This document shows, one piece after another, positions 16,948 through 25,161 of a stretch of DNA of 64,000 bases (position 1 is its first letter; every line of letters begins with the position of its first letter). The stretch is taken from assembly GCF_004346165.1 (NCBI RefSeq), contig NZ_SLZZ01000001.1, positions 186,001 through 250,000 of the forward strand, given 5' to 3'. Below the pieces are notes generated by a model. That model searched no databases and was not told the DNA's origin. It saw only the letters and a program-made list of their open reading frames with translations. Position numbers and translations under genes: made by a program. The DNA comes from Muricomes intestini (GTDB lineage Bacteria > Bacillota > Clostridia > Lachnospirales > Lachnospiraceae).

Positions 16948-17574
16948 ATGGAAATTAAGACCTATGACGATGTAGGAGCAACCGCACTTGATGTAATTCG
17001 GGAAGTGGGCAGTATTGGAACGGGAAATGCGGCAACGGCCGTTTCAGAGCTTTTGTCGGCAAATGTGAGGATTAATCTTCCGGATGTAAGGATTGAGGGG
17101 TTTAACGAGGCAATAGCACTGCTGGGCAATCCGGAAGAGCCGGTGGCTGCTATTCTTGTGCAGATGTCAGGTGACATGAACGGGATTATGCTGTTTCTTC
17201 TGAAAATAGACTTTATTAATGCGGTACTTCACACTATGCTGGGAAAAACAGTTTCGGATTATTCAGAGCTTGATGAGCTGGAGGTTTCCGCCCTTACTGA
17301 GGTGGGAAATATTGTGATATCCTCTTATGTGAATGCCTTGTCAGGACTGGCAGGAATGGAAATTGATTTGTCTGTTCCGGCAATTTCGATTAATATGCTG
17401 GGAGGAATCTTAAGTGTTCCAATGATAGAGCTTGGGTATGAAACAGACAAAATTATGATAATATCTGGAAAGTTCATCCTAAATAAGCACCAGGTTGACA
17501 GCAGTCTGCTGATGCTTCCGGATATTCCGTCTCTGAATAAATTAATTAGGTCGCTGGTGGCCGGCCATGAATAA
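16948..17574 (+). CDS. cheC: Chemotaxis CheY-P phosphatase CheC
   Basis: CheC dephosphorylates CheY-P and binds CheD, linking the output to receptor adaptation in Gram-positive bacteria. The 208-residue protein has the usual pseudo-symmetric pair of active-site helices. The second, SALTEVGN (about residues 109-116), keeps the S-xxx-E-xx-N pattern. The first, DVIREVGS (about 14-21), has Ser where the family has Asn, so one site is probably weak or dead. In B. subtilis CheC the second site matters more, so activity may survive. The last 8 nt overlap the cheD start. Confidence 0.92.
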   Translation: MEIKTYDDVGATALDVIREVGSIGTGNAATAVSELLSANVRINLPDVRIEGFNEAIALLGNPEEPVAAILVQMSGDMNGIMLFLLKIDFINAVLHTMLGKTVSDYSELDELEVSALTEVGNIVISSYVNALSGLAGMEIDLSVPAISINMLGGILSVPMIELGYETDKIMIISGKFILNKHQVDSSLLMLPDIPSLNKLIRSLVAGHE

Positions 17575-18049
17575 AGAAATAACTGTTGGAATCGCAGATA
17601 TGAAGCTCCTACGGCAGGAGGGGACTCTGATTACCTATGCATTGGGCTCTTGCATCGGAATTAGTTTCTACGATCCCATGATTAAACTGACGGCCCTTCT
17701 GCACATTATGCTGCCCATGTCCCCGGAAAAAGAAATTTCCCAGGTATTTAAATTCGCAGACACAGGAATTCAGGAGACACTTCGCAGAATGTCCGTTTTT
17801 GGCGGAATAAAAAGCAGATACATATGTAAAATAGCAGGCGGCGCCAGAATGTTTGAGGTATTGGGAAACAGTTCTCTGGCAAATATCGGAGAGAGGAATA
17901 TTTAAAGTGTAAAGAATATTCTGCTGAAGGAACAGATTCAGCTGACACAGCAGGACGTGGGCAGTAATTATGCAAGAACTATGCGCGTCTCTGCACAAAC
18001 AGGGACAGTGACTATACATACTTATGGAAGACCGGATGTTGTATTGTAA
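17567..18049 (+). pseudogene. cheD: Chemoreceptor deamidase CheD, interrupted by in-frame UAA
   Basis: CheD deamidates receptor glutamines and is regulated by CheC. The frame from 17567 gives a CheD sequence with the catalytic Cys in YALGSCIGISFYD and the His in LLHIMLP, but a TAA at 17903-17905 stops it after 112 residues (..GNSSLANIGERNI). Reading on in the same frame for 47 more codons gives SVKNILLKEQIQLTQQDVGS and then NYARTMRV, which is the expected CheD C terminus, to a second TAA at 18047-18049. Total length would be about 160, normal for the family. One nonsense substitution (for example AAA or GAA to TAA) explains it. Sequencing error, pseudogene or recoding are the alternatives. 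Confidence 0.88.
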
Positions 18050-18075
18050 ATATCCGCTGATAGGAGGAGCAGGAA

Positions 18076-18990
18076 ATGGCAAAGACAGAGATTTTGCTGG
18101 AATCAGGTACAAATGAAATCGAGATTATGGAATTTACAGTGTACAATGAGCTTTATGGCATTAATGTAGCAAAAGTGAGAGAGATTATGATGTCTGACAA
18201 GGTAAAGCCCATACCTCATTCTCATGAAGCAGTGGAAGGGATATTTAAACCCCGGGATATCATGCTTACGGTGGTGGATCTCCCATATTATCTTACAGGG
18301 AAGGAAACGGTGCCCGGGGTAAAGGACTTGTTCATGGTAACAAATTTTAATAAGATGAATATTGCTTTCCGGGTACATACAGTGGAAGGAATTCAACGAA
18401 TATCCTGGGCCGATATCAAGAAGCCGGATAAAACACTGAGCAGAGGCAGTGAGGATGGAATTGCAACAGGAATTGCACAATGTGGAAAAGATCTGGTCAC
18501 AATACTGGATTTTGAAAAGATTGCTTCAGATATAGCACCTGAGACAGGGATACAGATGGATAAGGTGAAGCAATATGACGGAACAGAGCGTAAAAAATAT
18601 TCAATTGTTCTGGCGGAGGATTCTATTTTGCTTACCCGAATGATTGAGTCTTCTCTTCAAAAGGCAGGATACACAAAAATCTCTAAGTTTAACAACGGAA
18701 AAGAGGCATGGGATTACCTGGAATCTGTGAAAGAGGAGGGGGCTGAAAACAAGGTTGACTTAATTATCACGGATATCGAAATGCCCCAGATGGATGGGCA
18801 CAGGCTGACAAAGCTGGTAAAATCAGATGCTGTGCTGAAAGCGATTCCTCTGATTATCTTTTCTTCCCTGATTTCCCCCGAGATGGAGCGCAAGGGGAAA
18901 GGGCTGGGGGCTGACGAGCAATTGTCAAAGCCGGATATTGGACATCTCGTGGAAGTAATAGACGGTCTTTTACAGAGAGGGAATGCATAA
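18076..18990 (+). CDS. cheV: Chemotaxis coupling protein CheV (CheW-receiver)
   Basis: CheV is a phosphorylatable adaptor linking receptors to CheA. The 304-residue protein has a CheW-like domain at about residues 15-155 (TVYNELYGINVAKVREIM) and a receiver domain at about 175-300. The receiver has the acidic pair Glu181-Asp182, the probable phospho-site Asp233 in IITDIEMPQMDG, and a Lys in QLSKPD. Both domains are intact. With cheC and the broken cheD it forms the adaptation group of this operon. The ribosome site TAGGAGGAG precedes the ATG. Confidence 0.94.
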   Translation: MAKTEILLESGTNEIEIMEFTVYNELYGINVAKVREIMMSDKVKPIPHSHEAVEGIFKPRDIMLTVVDLPYYLTGKETVPGVKDLFMVTNFNKMNIAFRVHTVEGIQRISWADIKKPDKTLSRGSEDGIATGIAQCGKDLVTILDFEKIASDIAPETGIQMDKVKQYDGTERKKYSIVLAEDSILLTRMIESSLQKAGYTKISKFNNGKEAWDYLESVKEEGAENKVDLIITDIEMPQMDGHRLTKLVKSDAVLKAIPLIIFSSLISPEMERKGKGLGADEQLSKPDIGHLVEVIDGLLQRGNA

Positions 18991-20310
18991 ATGGACAGAT
19001 GTGTAGTTAGAAGGGCTATCAAGGATACACGCACAGGGGAAGTGATCGGCTATGAATTATTGTTTCAGGGAAACCGAGATAATCTTTTCGCGCAACCGGA
19101 GACATCCGCGGCAGATATGATATCCAGTTTTCTGATGAGCAACAGCAATAAGTTCGTAAGCGATAAAACAATGTTTATTACTTTTACTCCCTCTCTTTTA
19201 TTTAGGAATACTCCCAAAATGTTTGAACCGGACAAGGTGGTTATACAGATTGATGACAATATGGTTGTAAATCCGCTGGCAAAGCCCTTCCTTAAGAAGT
19301 ACCGCAGGGCGGGCTACCAGATTGCGGTCAGCGATTTTCAGTTTTCTCTGCGTTACCTGGACATGCTGGATGATGTAAGCTATATACGTTTAGACATGCA
19401 GAGGAAAGAGATTTATGAGAATGAAAGAGAAAAAAACAGCATAAAAAATATTATAGCTATGGCCCGGGGAATTCATAAAAAGTGCATTGCCTTCAATGTG
19501 GATTCCAAAGAAATTTATCAGTGTGCAGTTGAGCTGGAGGTGGATTATCTGGAGGGAAACTATATAGCACGGACACTGATTACCAAGGCGGATAGAGTGA
19601 CATTTATGGAAGGAAACTTCTTCCAATTGCTTGTTGAGGTTTCAAAACCGGAACCGGATATTTCTCAGGTTGAGCAGATTATCAGCAGGGATGCAGGCCT
19701 TACCTTCACTCTTTTGAAACTGGTCAATTCGGCGTATTTTGCGCTTAGAAGGAGAACTTCCTCCATACGGCAGGCACTGGTTACACTGGGAATCGGACAG
19801 CTCAGACAATGGGTTTATATGTTAAGCTTCAGGCAGGATGTGAGAAGTCCGGCTTTAGAGGAGCTTCTAAAGCTTTCATTTTTAAGGGCAAAGTTTGCTT
19901 CCGAGCTTGTGAATTATGTAAAGGGATGCCCAATCACAAATAATGAGGCTTATATGATGGGAATGTTTTCAACAATGGATTATATGGTAGATGTCCCTAT
20001 CGAAGAAATTCTGGAAAAGATTCCGCTGAATCCGGTTGTAGAAGAGGCACTCGTATTAGGAAAAGGAGTGGTGGGCAGTATTTATAAATTGATTCTGGCT
20101 TATGAAAGGGCAGACTGGAAAGAATGTAAAGCTTTATCGGAGGAGCTGGGTGTCCCCACGTATCTTCTTGCACAAATATATATTGACTGTGTAGAAAATG
20201 TAAATTCAATCTGGAACACTCTGACTACAGAATATGTAAGAAAGGGAGAGAAACCCTTATTTTCTGAAAAATTGGATAATACAGAGCATCTGGAAGATAT
20301 ATTAAGGTAA
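18991..20310 (+). CDS. EAL-like/HDOD signalling protein (YuxH type)
   Basis: This 439-residue cytoplasmic protein has a degenerate EAL domain (about residues 1-200) fused to an HDOD domain (about 205-410, with LTFTLLKLVNSAYFALRRRT and IRQALVTLGIGQLRQWVYML). The EAL signature is altered. GYELLFQ stands for the EAL strand, AVSDFQFSLRYLDML has lost the first Asp of the DD pair, and the later glutamate motif is not conserved. Loss of cyclic-di-GMP hydrolysis is therefore likely; binding or protein interaction may remain. The ATG follows the cheV stop without a gap, so it is translated with the chemotaxis genes. Its function in motility is unknown. Confidence 0.82.
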   Translation: MDRCVVRRAIKDTRTGEVIGYELLFQGNRDNLFAQPETSAADMISSFLMSNSNKFVSDKTMFITFTPSLLFRNTPKMFEPDKVVIQIDDNMVVNPLAKPFLKKYRRAGYQIAVSDFQFSLRYLDMLDDVSYIRLDMQRKEIYENEREKNSIKNIIAMARGIHKKCIAFNVDSKEIYQCAVELEVDYLEGNYIARTLITKADRVTFMEGNFFQLLVEVSKPEPDISQVEQIISRDAGLTFTLLKLVNSAYFALRRRTSSIRQALVTLGIGQLRQWVYMLSFRQDVRSPALEELLKLSFLRAKFASELVNYVKGCPITNNEAYMMGMFSTMDYMVDVPIEEILEKIPLNPVVEEALVLGKGVVGSIYKLILAYERADWKECKALSEELGVPTYLLAQIYIDCVENVNSIWNTLTTEYVRKGEKPLFSEKLDNTEHLEDILR

Positions 20311-20325
20311 CGCGGAGGTATAAAA

Positions 20326-21099
20326 GTGGCGGTAACAATTGTATTGACAAATCAAAAAGGAGGCGTGGGAAAGACCACCTCTTCGGCAGCCCTGGCTTCG
20401 GGTCTTAAAGGAGCAGGGTACAGGGTTCTGGCAGTGGATCTTGATTCACAGGGGAACTTAGGGTTCAGCCTTGGGCTGGATATGGAAGAGGGACACACGA
20501 TGTGCGAGGTGCTCAAAGGGGAAATACCTGTCAAAGATGCCATTAGACATACCGAAGACTGTGCAGACATCCTGACTTCCGATATCCTTTTAAGTGAAGC
20601 AGAGATGTTTCTCACCGGTACTGCCCGGCGGCTTAAGTTAAAGAATGTGCTTGACGATGTAAGCAGTGATTATGATTATATCATTATCGATACCCCTCCG
20701 GCTTTAAATATATTAACTGTGAACGGGTATGCAGCGGCAGATTACCTTGTGATACCTATGTCGGCTGAGATTCTGAGCCTTGTGGGACTCATCCAGTTAA
20801 AAGAAACTATAGAAAGTGTGCAGGGCTCGGTGAATCCCAAATTAAACGTACTGGGTATTCTTATGACGAAATATAATAGAAGAACCAGATTATCAAGAGA
20901 AGTACTGGAGATGGCTCAGACTGTCGCTGCACAGATTGGGACGGAAGTTTTTGATACAAAAATCCGGTGTGGAGTTGCTGCTGCCGAGGCCCCGGCCCAC
21001 GGATTAAGTATTTTTGACTATGCGCCAAAGGCAAATCCCACTGTAGATTACCGGGATTTTGTGGAGGAAGCGGTTCAGAAGATGCATAAAGGTGCATAG
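20326..21099 (+). CDS. ParA/Soj-family ATPase
   Basis: This 257-residue MinD/ParA-type ATPase has a deviant Walker A KGGVGKTT at about residues 11-18, the switch segment VDLDSQGNLGFSLG at about 38-51 and Walker B DYIIIDTPPALNIL at about 119-132. It starts at a GTG behind GCGGAGGT. It resembles chromosomal Soj/ParA more than FlhG (no FlhF partner, no FlhG-type N-terminal activator helix). Being inside the chemotaxis operon, it may position chemotaxis arrays or flagella, as ParC does in Vibrio; that role is inferred. The following gene, 14 nt downstream, encodes a ComFB-domain protein that may be its partner. Confidence 0.85.
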   Translation: MAVTIVLTNQKGGVGKTTSSAALASGLKGAGYRVLAVDLDSQGNLGFSLGLDMEEGHTMCEVLKGEIPVKDAIRHTEDCADILTSDILLSEAEMFLTGTARRLKLKNVLDDVSSDYDYIIIDTPPALNILTVNGYAAADYLVIPMSAEILSLVGLIQLKETIESVQGSVNPKLNVLGILMTKYNRRTRLSREVLEMAQTVAAQIGTEVFDTKIRCGVAAAEAPAHGLSIFDYAPKANPTVDYRDFVEEAVQKMHKGA

Positions 21100-21113
21100 G
21101 AGGGTAGGAAGAA

Positions 21114-21779
21114 ATGGCAAAGAGAACAAATAAGACAGATCATGTACTGAATCTATTGTCAGGCAATGAAGAGAAGAAGGATGCTCCAGAAAAACAGAAT
21201 GTAAAAGTACATCCCCCGGTAGACCCTGAAAATGCAGTATCCGTGATTGATCCAATGGATGAAGAGGCAAAATTGGCAGATGAAATAAGGAAATCTCTGG
21301 AGTCGGGGCTTGAGAAAGAAACAGAAGATGCACTAGAAGAAATGGAGGCTCCTAAGATTAATCCGGAAGTTTCTGAACAAAGACCAGAAGAGGAAAATAC
21401 GGATATACCTGAGAAGGCGGAACCGGAAAGTACGGACATACCTGAGAAGGCGGAATCGGAAGGAACAGACATACCTGAAAAGGCGCAGCAGGAAAATGAA
21501 GAGGATGAGTTTGTATTTCTCAATGTTATGCAAACGCTGGTGGAAGAAAAAGCCGCCAATTACATGGAACAGTTCGGAGTATGTACATGTTCACGCTGTA
21601 AGGCAGATGTTACCGCACTTGCACTGACAAAGCTCCCTGCTAAGTATGTGGTAGTGAACAGAACAGCGGTTTCTCCTCTTATTAATTTTTATTCCAGCAA
21701 ATATGCAGGGCAGATTACTGTCGAAATTACGAAAGCCTGTATTCGTGTGAATGAGGTGCCCCACCATAACAGAGATTAG
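21114..21779 (+). CDS. ComFB-domain protein with repetitive acidic linker
   Basis: This 221-residue protein has a basic start, a long acidic disordered region with three 11-residue repeats of the form DIPEKAEPEST (residues 97-129), and a C-terminal ComFB domain (about 132-215). The domain shows EDEFVFLNVMQTLVEEKA, the CTCSRCKADVTALALTKLPA cysteine cluster (C-x-C-x2-C) and KYVVVNRTAVSPLINFYSSK. ComFB proteins occur in competence loci, and some have been reported to bind cyclic nucleotides; both points are family knowledge. Next to an EAL-like/HDOD gene and a ParA gene, a role as second-messenger receptor is plausible but unproven. It is the last gene before the fliD promoter. Confidence 0.8.
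   Translation: MAKRTNKTDHVLNLLSGNEEKKDAPEKQNVKVHPPVDPENAVSVIDPMDEEAKLADEIRKSLESGLEKETEDALEEMEAPKINPEVSEQRPEEENTDIPEKAEPESTDIPEKAESEGTDIPEKAQQENEEDEFVFLNVMQTLVEEKAANYMEQFGVCTCSRCKADVTALALTKLPAKYVVVNRTAVSPLINFYSSKYAGQITVEITKACIRVNEVPHHNRD
21402..21500 (+). repeat. Three 33-bp tandem repeats inside the ComFB gene
   Basis: Three in-frame 33-bp units start at 21402, 21435 and 21468. Each encodes an 11-residue unit beginning DIPEKA. The third is the most diverged. They extend the acidic linker ahead of the ComFB domain and could vary in number between strains. Confidence 0.9.
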
Positions 21780-21783
21780 TGCT

Positions 21784-21810
21784 TAATTATTCTGAAGGGT
21801 GAGCCGATAA
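21784..21810 (+). promoter_or_regulatory. Sigma-28 promoter for fliD operon
   Basis: TAAT at 21784-21787, a 15-nt spacer and GCCGATAA at 21803-21810 match the FliA/SigD consensus (TAAA-N15-GCCGATAA) with one mismatch in the -35. It lies 58 nt upstream of the fliD ATG, in the only sizeable gap of the region. Confidence 0.88.
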
Positions 21811-21868
21811 TCAGTATATGGAACTTATCAGAGAATATAGATCAAAATAGAATAAGGAGTGAATATTA

Positions 21869-24283
21869 ATGGCATCAATCGGTGGATTAAGCGCTACCGC
21901 ATCATCCGGTATGAACAGCGCCAGTTCAATCAGGGGATATGGCGGGCTGGCCAGTGGACTTGACAGGGATTCTTTAATTGAAAATATGACTTATGCAACC
22001 CGGAGTAAGATTGCGGCTCAGAAGCAAAAAATGCAGACGTTTCAGTGGCAGCAAACAGCAATGCAGAACATTACAAGTAAGCTTTACGAATTTTCTTCAA
22101 AATATATGTCCTATACTTCCTCGTCAAATCTTACTTCAAGCAAGCTCTTTTCCAGGAATCTGGTGACTGCTCTTGGAGACAATAGTAAATATCTCTCTGT
22201 GAGTGGAAGCGGGGTATCGGCAGATACAATTTCTGTCCTGGGAGTGAAGAGCCTTGCAAAAAATGCACAGATGTCCTCTAATGGAGTGGTTTCCGACCAG
22301 ACACTGAAGACGGGAAGTATCAGTAATAATCTGAAAGACACGATACCCCTGGATATGGTGTCCGGCGATACCATGTATATTACTTATGGAACAAAAACCT
22401 ACAGTGTCACCCTCAGCAGTGCGTATGATTACAGCAGTCCTGAAGCAGCGGTAGCATCGTTCAATAAGGCATTGTCCGATGTAACGATTGGAACAGACAA
22501 GACCCTGGCAGATGTTATGGAAGTGACGGAGACAGATGGATATCTTAAATTTGTCCATAAGGAAGAAGATGGAACAGGAAATAACCTGGTGCTTTCAGGG
22601 TGTACAGGAGATCTGCTGACAGACCTTGGATTTATGGCGGCTGATGAAAAGTTTGGTGATTTGTCCGCAGAACGTATTATGATTACAAAAGAGGGACTGA
22701 AGGGGGAAATAAAAAAAGCTGAATTCCAGAAGGATACATCCATAAGTGATATATTAAGTGGAAAGAAAATCAGTTTTTCTTATAACGGAACCATAAAGTG
22801 GATTACTTTGGACGAGTATGCTGGGAGTTCTGATTTAGGAGCCGTAAAAGCAGATTTGCAGTCAAAGCTGGATGATGCATTCGGAAAAGGGCGGATTTCA
22901 GTGGAGCTTAAGGCTGATGGTTCGACGAAGTCATATTTTGCATTTTCAACTACAATGCCGGGCGGTGACTCAGGTTCAGATACAAGTTCTTCGCTTGCTA
23001 TTACCGCAGCGGACAAGGGGATTTTAGGAGATGCCGCGAACACTGTATTTGGGATCCGCAGCGGAGAATCTAATCGCCTGAATCTTTCTGCCAGTATAGC
23101 GAATTCCGGTCTGAAGGACGTCGGGGGGACACTTGACGGTGAAATGGTCATAGAAAATGATGGTAAATCCGTAAATTTAAAGGATTTAGGCCTATCCTGG
23201 GAGAGCTCGGTCAGTGATATTATGAATGCTATCAATAATTCAAAGGAACTGGGAATTAAAGTTTCTTACCAGTCCAATACAGATAAATTTGTGGTACAGT
23301 CCACAGAGCAGGGAGCAGGCGGACAAATCGAACTGAAGGGCAATCTGGCCTCGGTATTGTTTGGAGCAGAGAATACGAATTATACAGTGGAGCAGGGGCA
23401 GGATGCAGTGATTCTTGTGCAGTATGCAGGCTCTAATACTACTTCTGAAATCACCCGGGGAAGCAATACTATATCAATGGACGGTCTGAATGTTACATTA
23501 AAAGGTACATTTGGATATAAGGACGGTAAGTATGTGGAAGGCACAAGTGCAGTAACCTTTAATGCAAGTGTGGATACAGACAACACCACCTCAATCGTAA
23601 AGGAAATGATAGACGCTTATAATGAGGCGCTCGATCTGATTAACAGTGAAGTAAACCAGAAGCCGGACAGGGATTACACACCTCTGACCGACGAACAGAA
23701 AGAGGAAATGTCAGACAGCCAGATTGAAAAATGGGAGACAGAGGCCAAGAAGGGACTCCTCTTTAATGATACAGATTTGAGAGGACTCGCAGACAGTCTC
23801 CGTTTCATTATTCCCAGTGGTTTCAGGGCAGATCTTGAAAAGATGGGAATTACCGTATCCACCAGCTATAAGGATAACGGAAAACTTGTATTTAATGAGA
23901 CGGAATTTAAAGCTGCCCTTGGAACCGACCCGGATGCAGTGATGCAGGCATTTACGGCCACTGTCTCAAAGAATGAAGATGGAACAACAAATGCAGGCGG
24001 CCTGATGACGTCCATGAAGACTATTATGGATCGCTATGCTTCAATGACAGGTGCCACAAAGGGCATCTTGGTGGAGCATGCCGGTTCCGTCTATGCCCCC
24101 ACATCGGTGCTGAAAAACGGCATGCAAACTCAGATTGACAGCATCAAAAATTATATTACCCAGTTGAATAAAAAACTGGCAACGGAACAGGACAGATACG
24201 TTTCACAGTTTACAGCCCTGGAGACTCTGATATCACAGATGAATTCACAGAGTGGATATCTAAGCTCTATGTTTAGCTCATAG
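21869..24283 (+). CDS. fliD: Flagellar filament cap protein FliD
   Basis: FliD caps the growing filament and folds incoming flagellin. The 804-residue secreted protein has no signal peptide, as expected for type III export. The N-terminal coiled-coil region contains GYGGLASGLDRDSLIENMTY (about residues 24-43). FliD_N and FliD_C domains follow, separated by variable filament-exposed domains, and the C-terminal helix has AGSVYAPTSVLKNGMQTQID followed by NYITQLNKKLATEQDRY. It is longer than FliD of B. subtilis (about 500), with extra variable sequence in the middle. A sigma-28 promoter lies just upstream; fliS follows after 17 nt. Confidence 0.95.
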   Translation: MASIGGLSATASSGMNSASSIRGYGGLASGLDRDSLIENMTYATRSKIAAQKQKMQTFQWQQTAMQNITSKLYEFSSKYMSYTSSSNLTSSKLFSRNLVTALGDNSKYLSVSGSGVSADTISVLGVKSLAKNAQMSSNGVVSDQTLKTGSISNNLKDTIPLDMVSGDTMYITYGTKTYSVTLSSAYDYSSPEAAVASFNKALSDVTIGTDKTLADVMEVTETDGYLKFVHKEEDGTGNNLVLSGCTGDLLTDLGFMAADEKFGDLSAERIMITKEGLKGEIKKAEFQKDTSISDILSGKKISFSYNGTIKWITLDEYAGSSDLGAVKADLQSKLDDAFGKGRISVELKADGSTKSYFAFSTTMPGGDSGSDTSSSLAITAADKGILGDAANTVFGIRSGESNRLNLSASIANSGLKDVGGTLDGEMVIENDGKSVNLKDLGLSWESSVSDIMNAINNSKELGIKVSYQSNTDKFVVQSTEQGAGGQIELKGNLASVLFGAENTNYTVEQGQDAVILVQYAGSNTTSEITRGSNTISMDGLNVTLKGTFGYKDGKYVEGTSAVTFNASVDTDNTTSIVKEMIDAYNEALDLINSEVNQKPDRDYTPLTDEQKEEMSDSQIEKWETEAKKGLLFNDTDLRGLADSLRFIIPSGFRADLEKMGITVSTSYKDNGKLVFNETEFKAALGTDPDAVMQAFTATVSKNEDGTTNAGGLMTSMKTIMDRYASMTGATKGILVEHAGSVYAPTSVLKNGMQTQIDSIKNYITQLNKKLATEQDRYVSQFTALETLISQMNSQSGYLSSMFSS

Positions 24284-24300
24284 ATGGAAAGTGGGAATAA

Positions 24301-24666
24301 ATGAATATGGATGGCTACCAACAGTATAAAGAGCAGTCTGTTATGACTATGACGCCGGGCGAGCTTCTCCTCCTGCTCTACGATGAACTGATGAAAAGAC
24401 TGAAGCGGGCGGAAATCGCACTGGATACAAAAAATTATGAGTTGTTTGAACAGTCTGTGGATCGTTCTGTGGAGATTGTGAAGTATTTGAAAGACACACT
24501 GAATCACAGTTATGAAATCAGCACAGAGCTGGGCAGTATGTATGATTTTTTTATCTATGAGCTGAGCAGGCTGCAGGCAGGCAGAAAAAAGAAGACCATA
24601 CAAGAATTACAGCCGCTTGTAAAGGAACTTCGGGACGCATTTGCAGTGGCGGAGAAGGCAATATGA
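24301..24666 (+). CDS. fliS: Flagellin export chaperone FliS
   Basis: FliS binds flagellin in the cytosol and prevents early polymerisation. The 121-residue protein has the family start YQQYKEQSVMTMTPGELLLL and then LYDELMKRLKRAEIAL (about residues 5-40), followed by helices around 45-115. Its ATG follows fliD closely. The stop overlaps the next start in an ATGA arrangement at 24663-24666, indicating translational coupling. Flagellin itself is not encoded in the window, so FliS acts on a product encoded elsewhere. Confidence 0.94.
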   Translation: MNMDGYQQYKEQSVMTMTPGELLLLLYDELMKRLKRAEIALDTKNYELFEQSVDRSVEIVKYLKDTLNHSYEISTELGSMYDFFIYELSRLQAGRKKKTIQELQPLVKELRDAFAVAEKAI

Positions 24667-25082
24667 GAGACGAATATATCAGTGAGCTGCTGTCGGCAGT
24701 TGCGGCAGAGGTTCAGAAAAAGTACTGCTACATGAATGAAGTACACCGGCTTACGAAGGAACTTGGTGAAGGACTTTCCAGTGATGATAAATTGGTTGTG
24801 CAAATGGTGCTTGAAATGAGAGGGAAGGAGCTGGAGAAAGTGAACGGATGTGACATCTGCATCCGGCGTCTTGTCTCCAGTGCTCTGGAGGATATACAGA
24901 AAAGACTTCATGGCGTTCTGGAGGGCGTTGTGCCGTCCGATGCTGCAGATGAGGAAGAGTATGCAATGTGGAAACAGATAGCAGACACGGTACAGGCAAC
25001 AAAGCGTGTCTGGAAGCAGACGGTTGAATCAGACAGAATATTAAGCCGCCGTCTTGCCGGCAGCGATTCTTACTACTCTTAA
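24663..25082 (+). CDS. Putative flagellar chaperone, FliT-like
   Basis: This 139-residue, mostly helical, charged cytoplasmic protein is encoded directly after fliS with an ATGA overlap. The slot after fliS normally holds fliT, the chaperone of FliD, so a FliT- or FlgN-type role is likely. Clear FliT residues are not recognisable by eye, and a true FlgN is encoded separately at 28318. It has several Cys and a C-terminal stretch rich in R, S and Y (RLAGSDSYYS). A strong terminator follows the stop. Function is inferred from position, size and helical character. Confidence 0.5.
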   Translation: MRDEYISELLSAVAAEVQKKYCYMNEVHRLTKELGEGLSSDDKLVVQMVLEMRGKELEKVNGCDICIRRLVSSALEDIQKRLHGVLEGVVPSDAADEEEYAMWKQIADTVQATKRVWKQTVESDRILSRRLAGSDSYYS

Positions 25083-25090
25083 AGGAAAAA

Positions 25091-25132
25091 CCTTCGGAAT
25101 TACAGGCGTGGCCGTAATCCCGAGGGCTTTTT
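25091..25132. terminator. Bidirectional intrinsic terminator
   Basis: CCTTCGGAATTAC pairs with GTAATCCCGAGGG (13 positions, one mismatch, one G-U) around a 10-nt loop. A T-run follows on the plus strand and an A-run precedes it, so it can end both the fliD-fliS-fliT-like operon and the converging minus-strand C39-like gene. Confidence 0.85.
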
Positions 25133-25161
25133 GTGTGGGCGGATAAAACCAGTATTGTATA

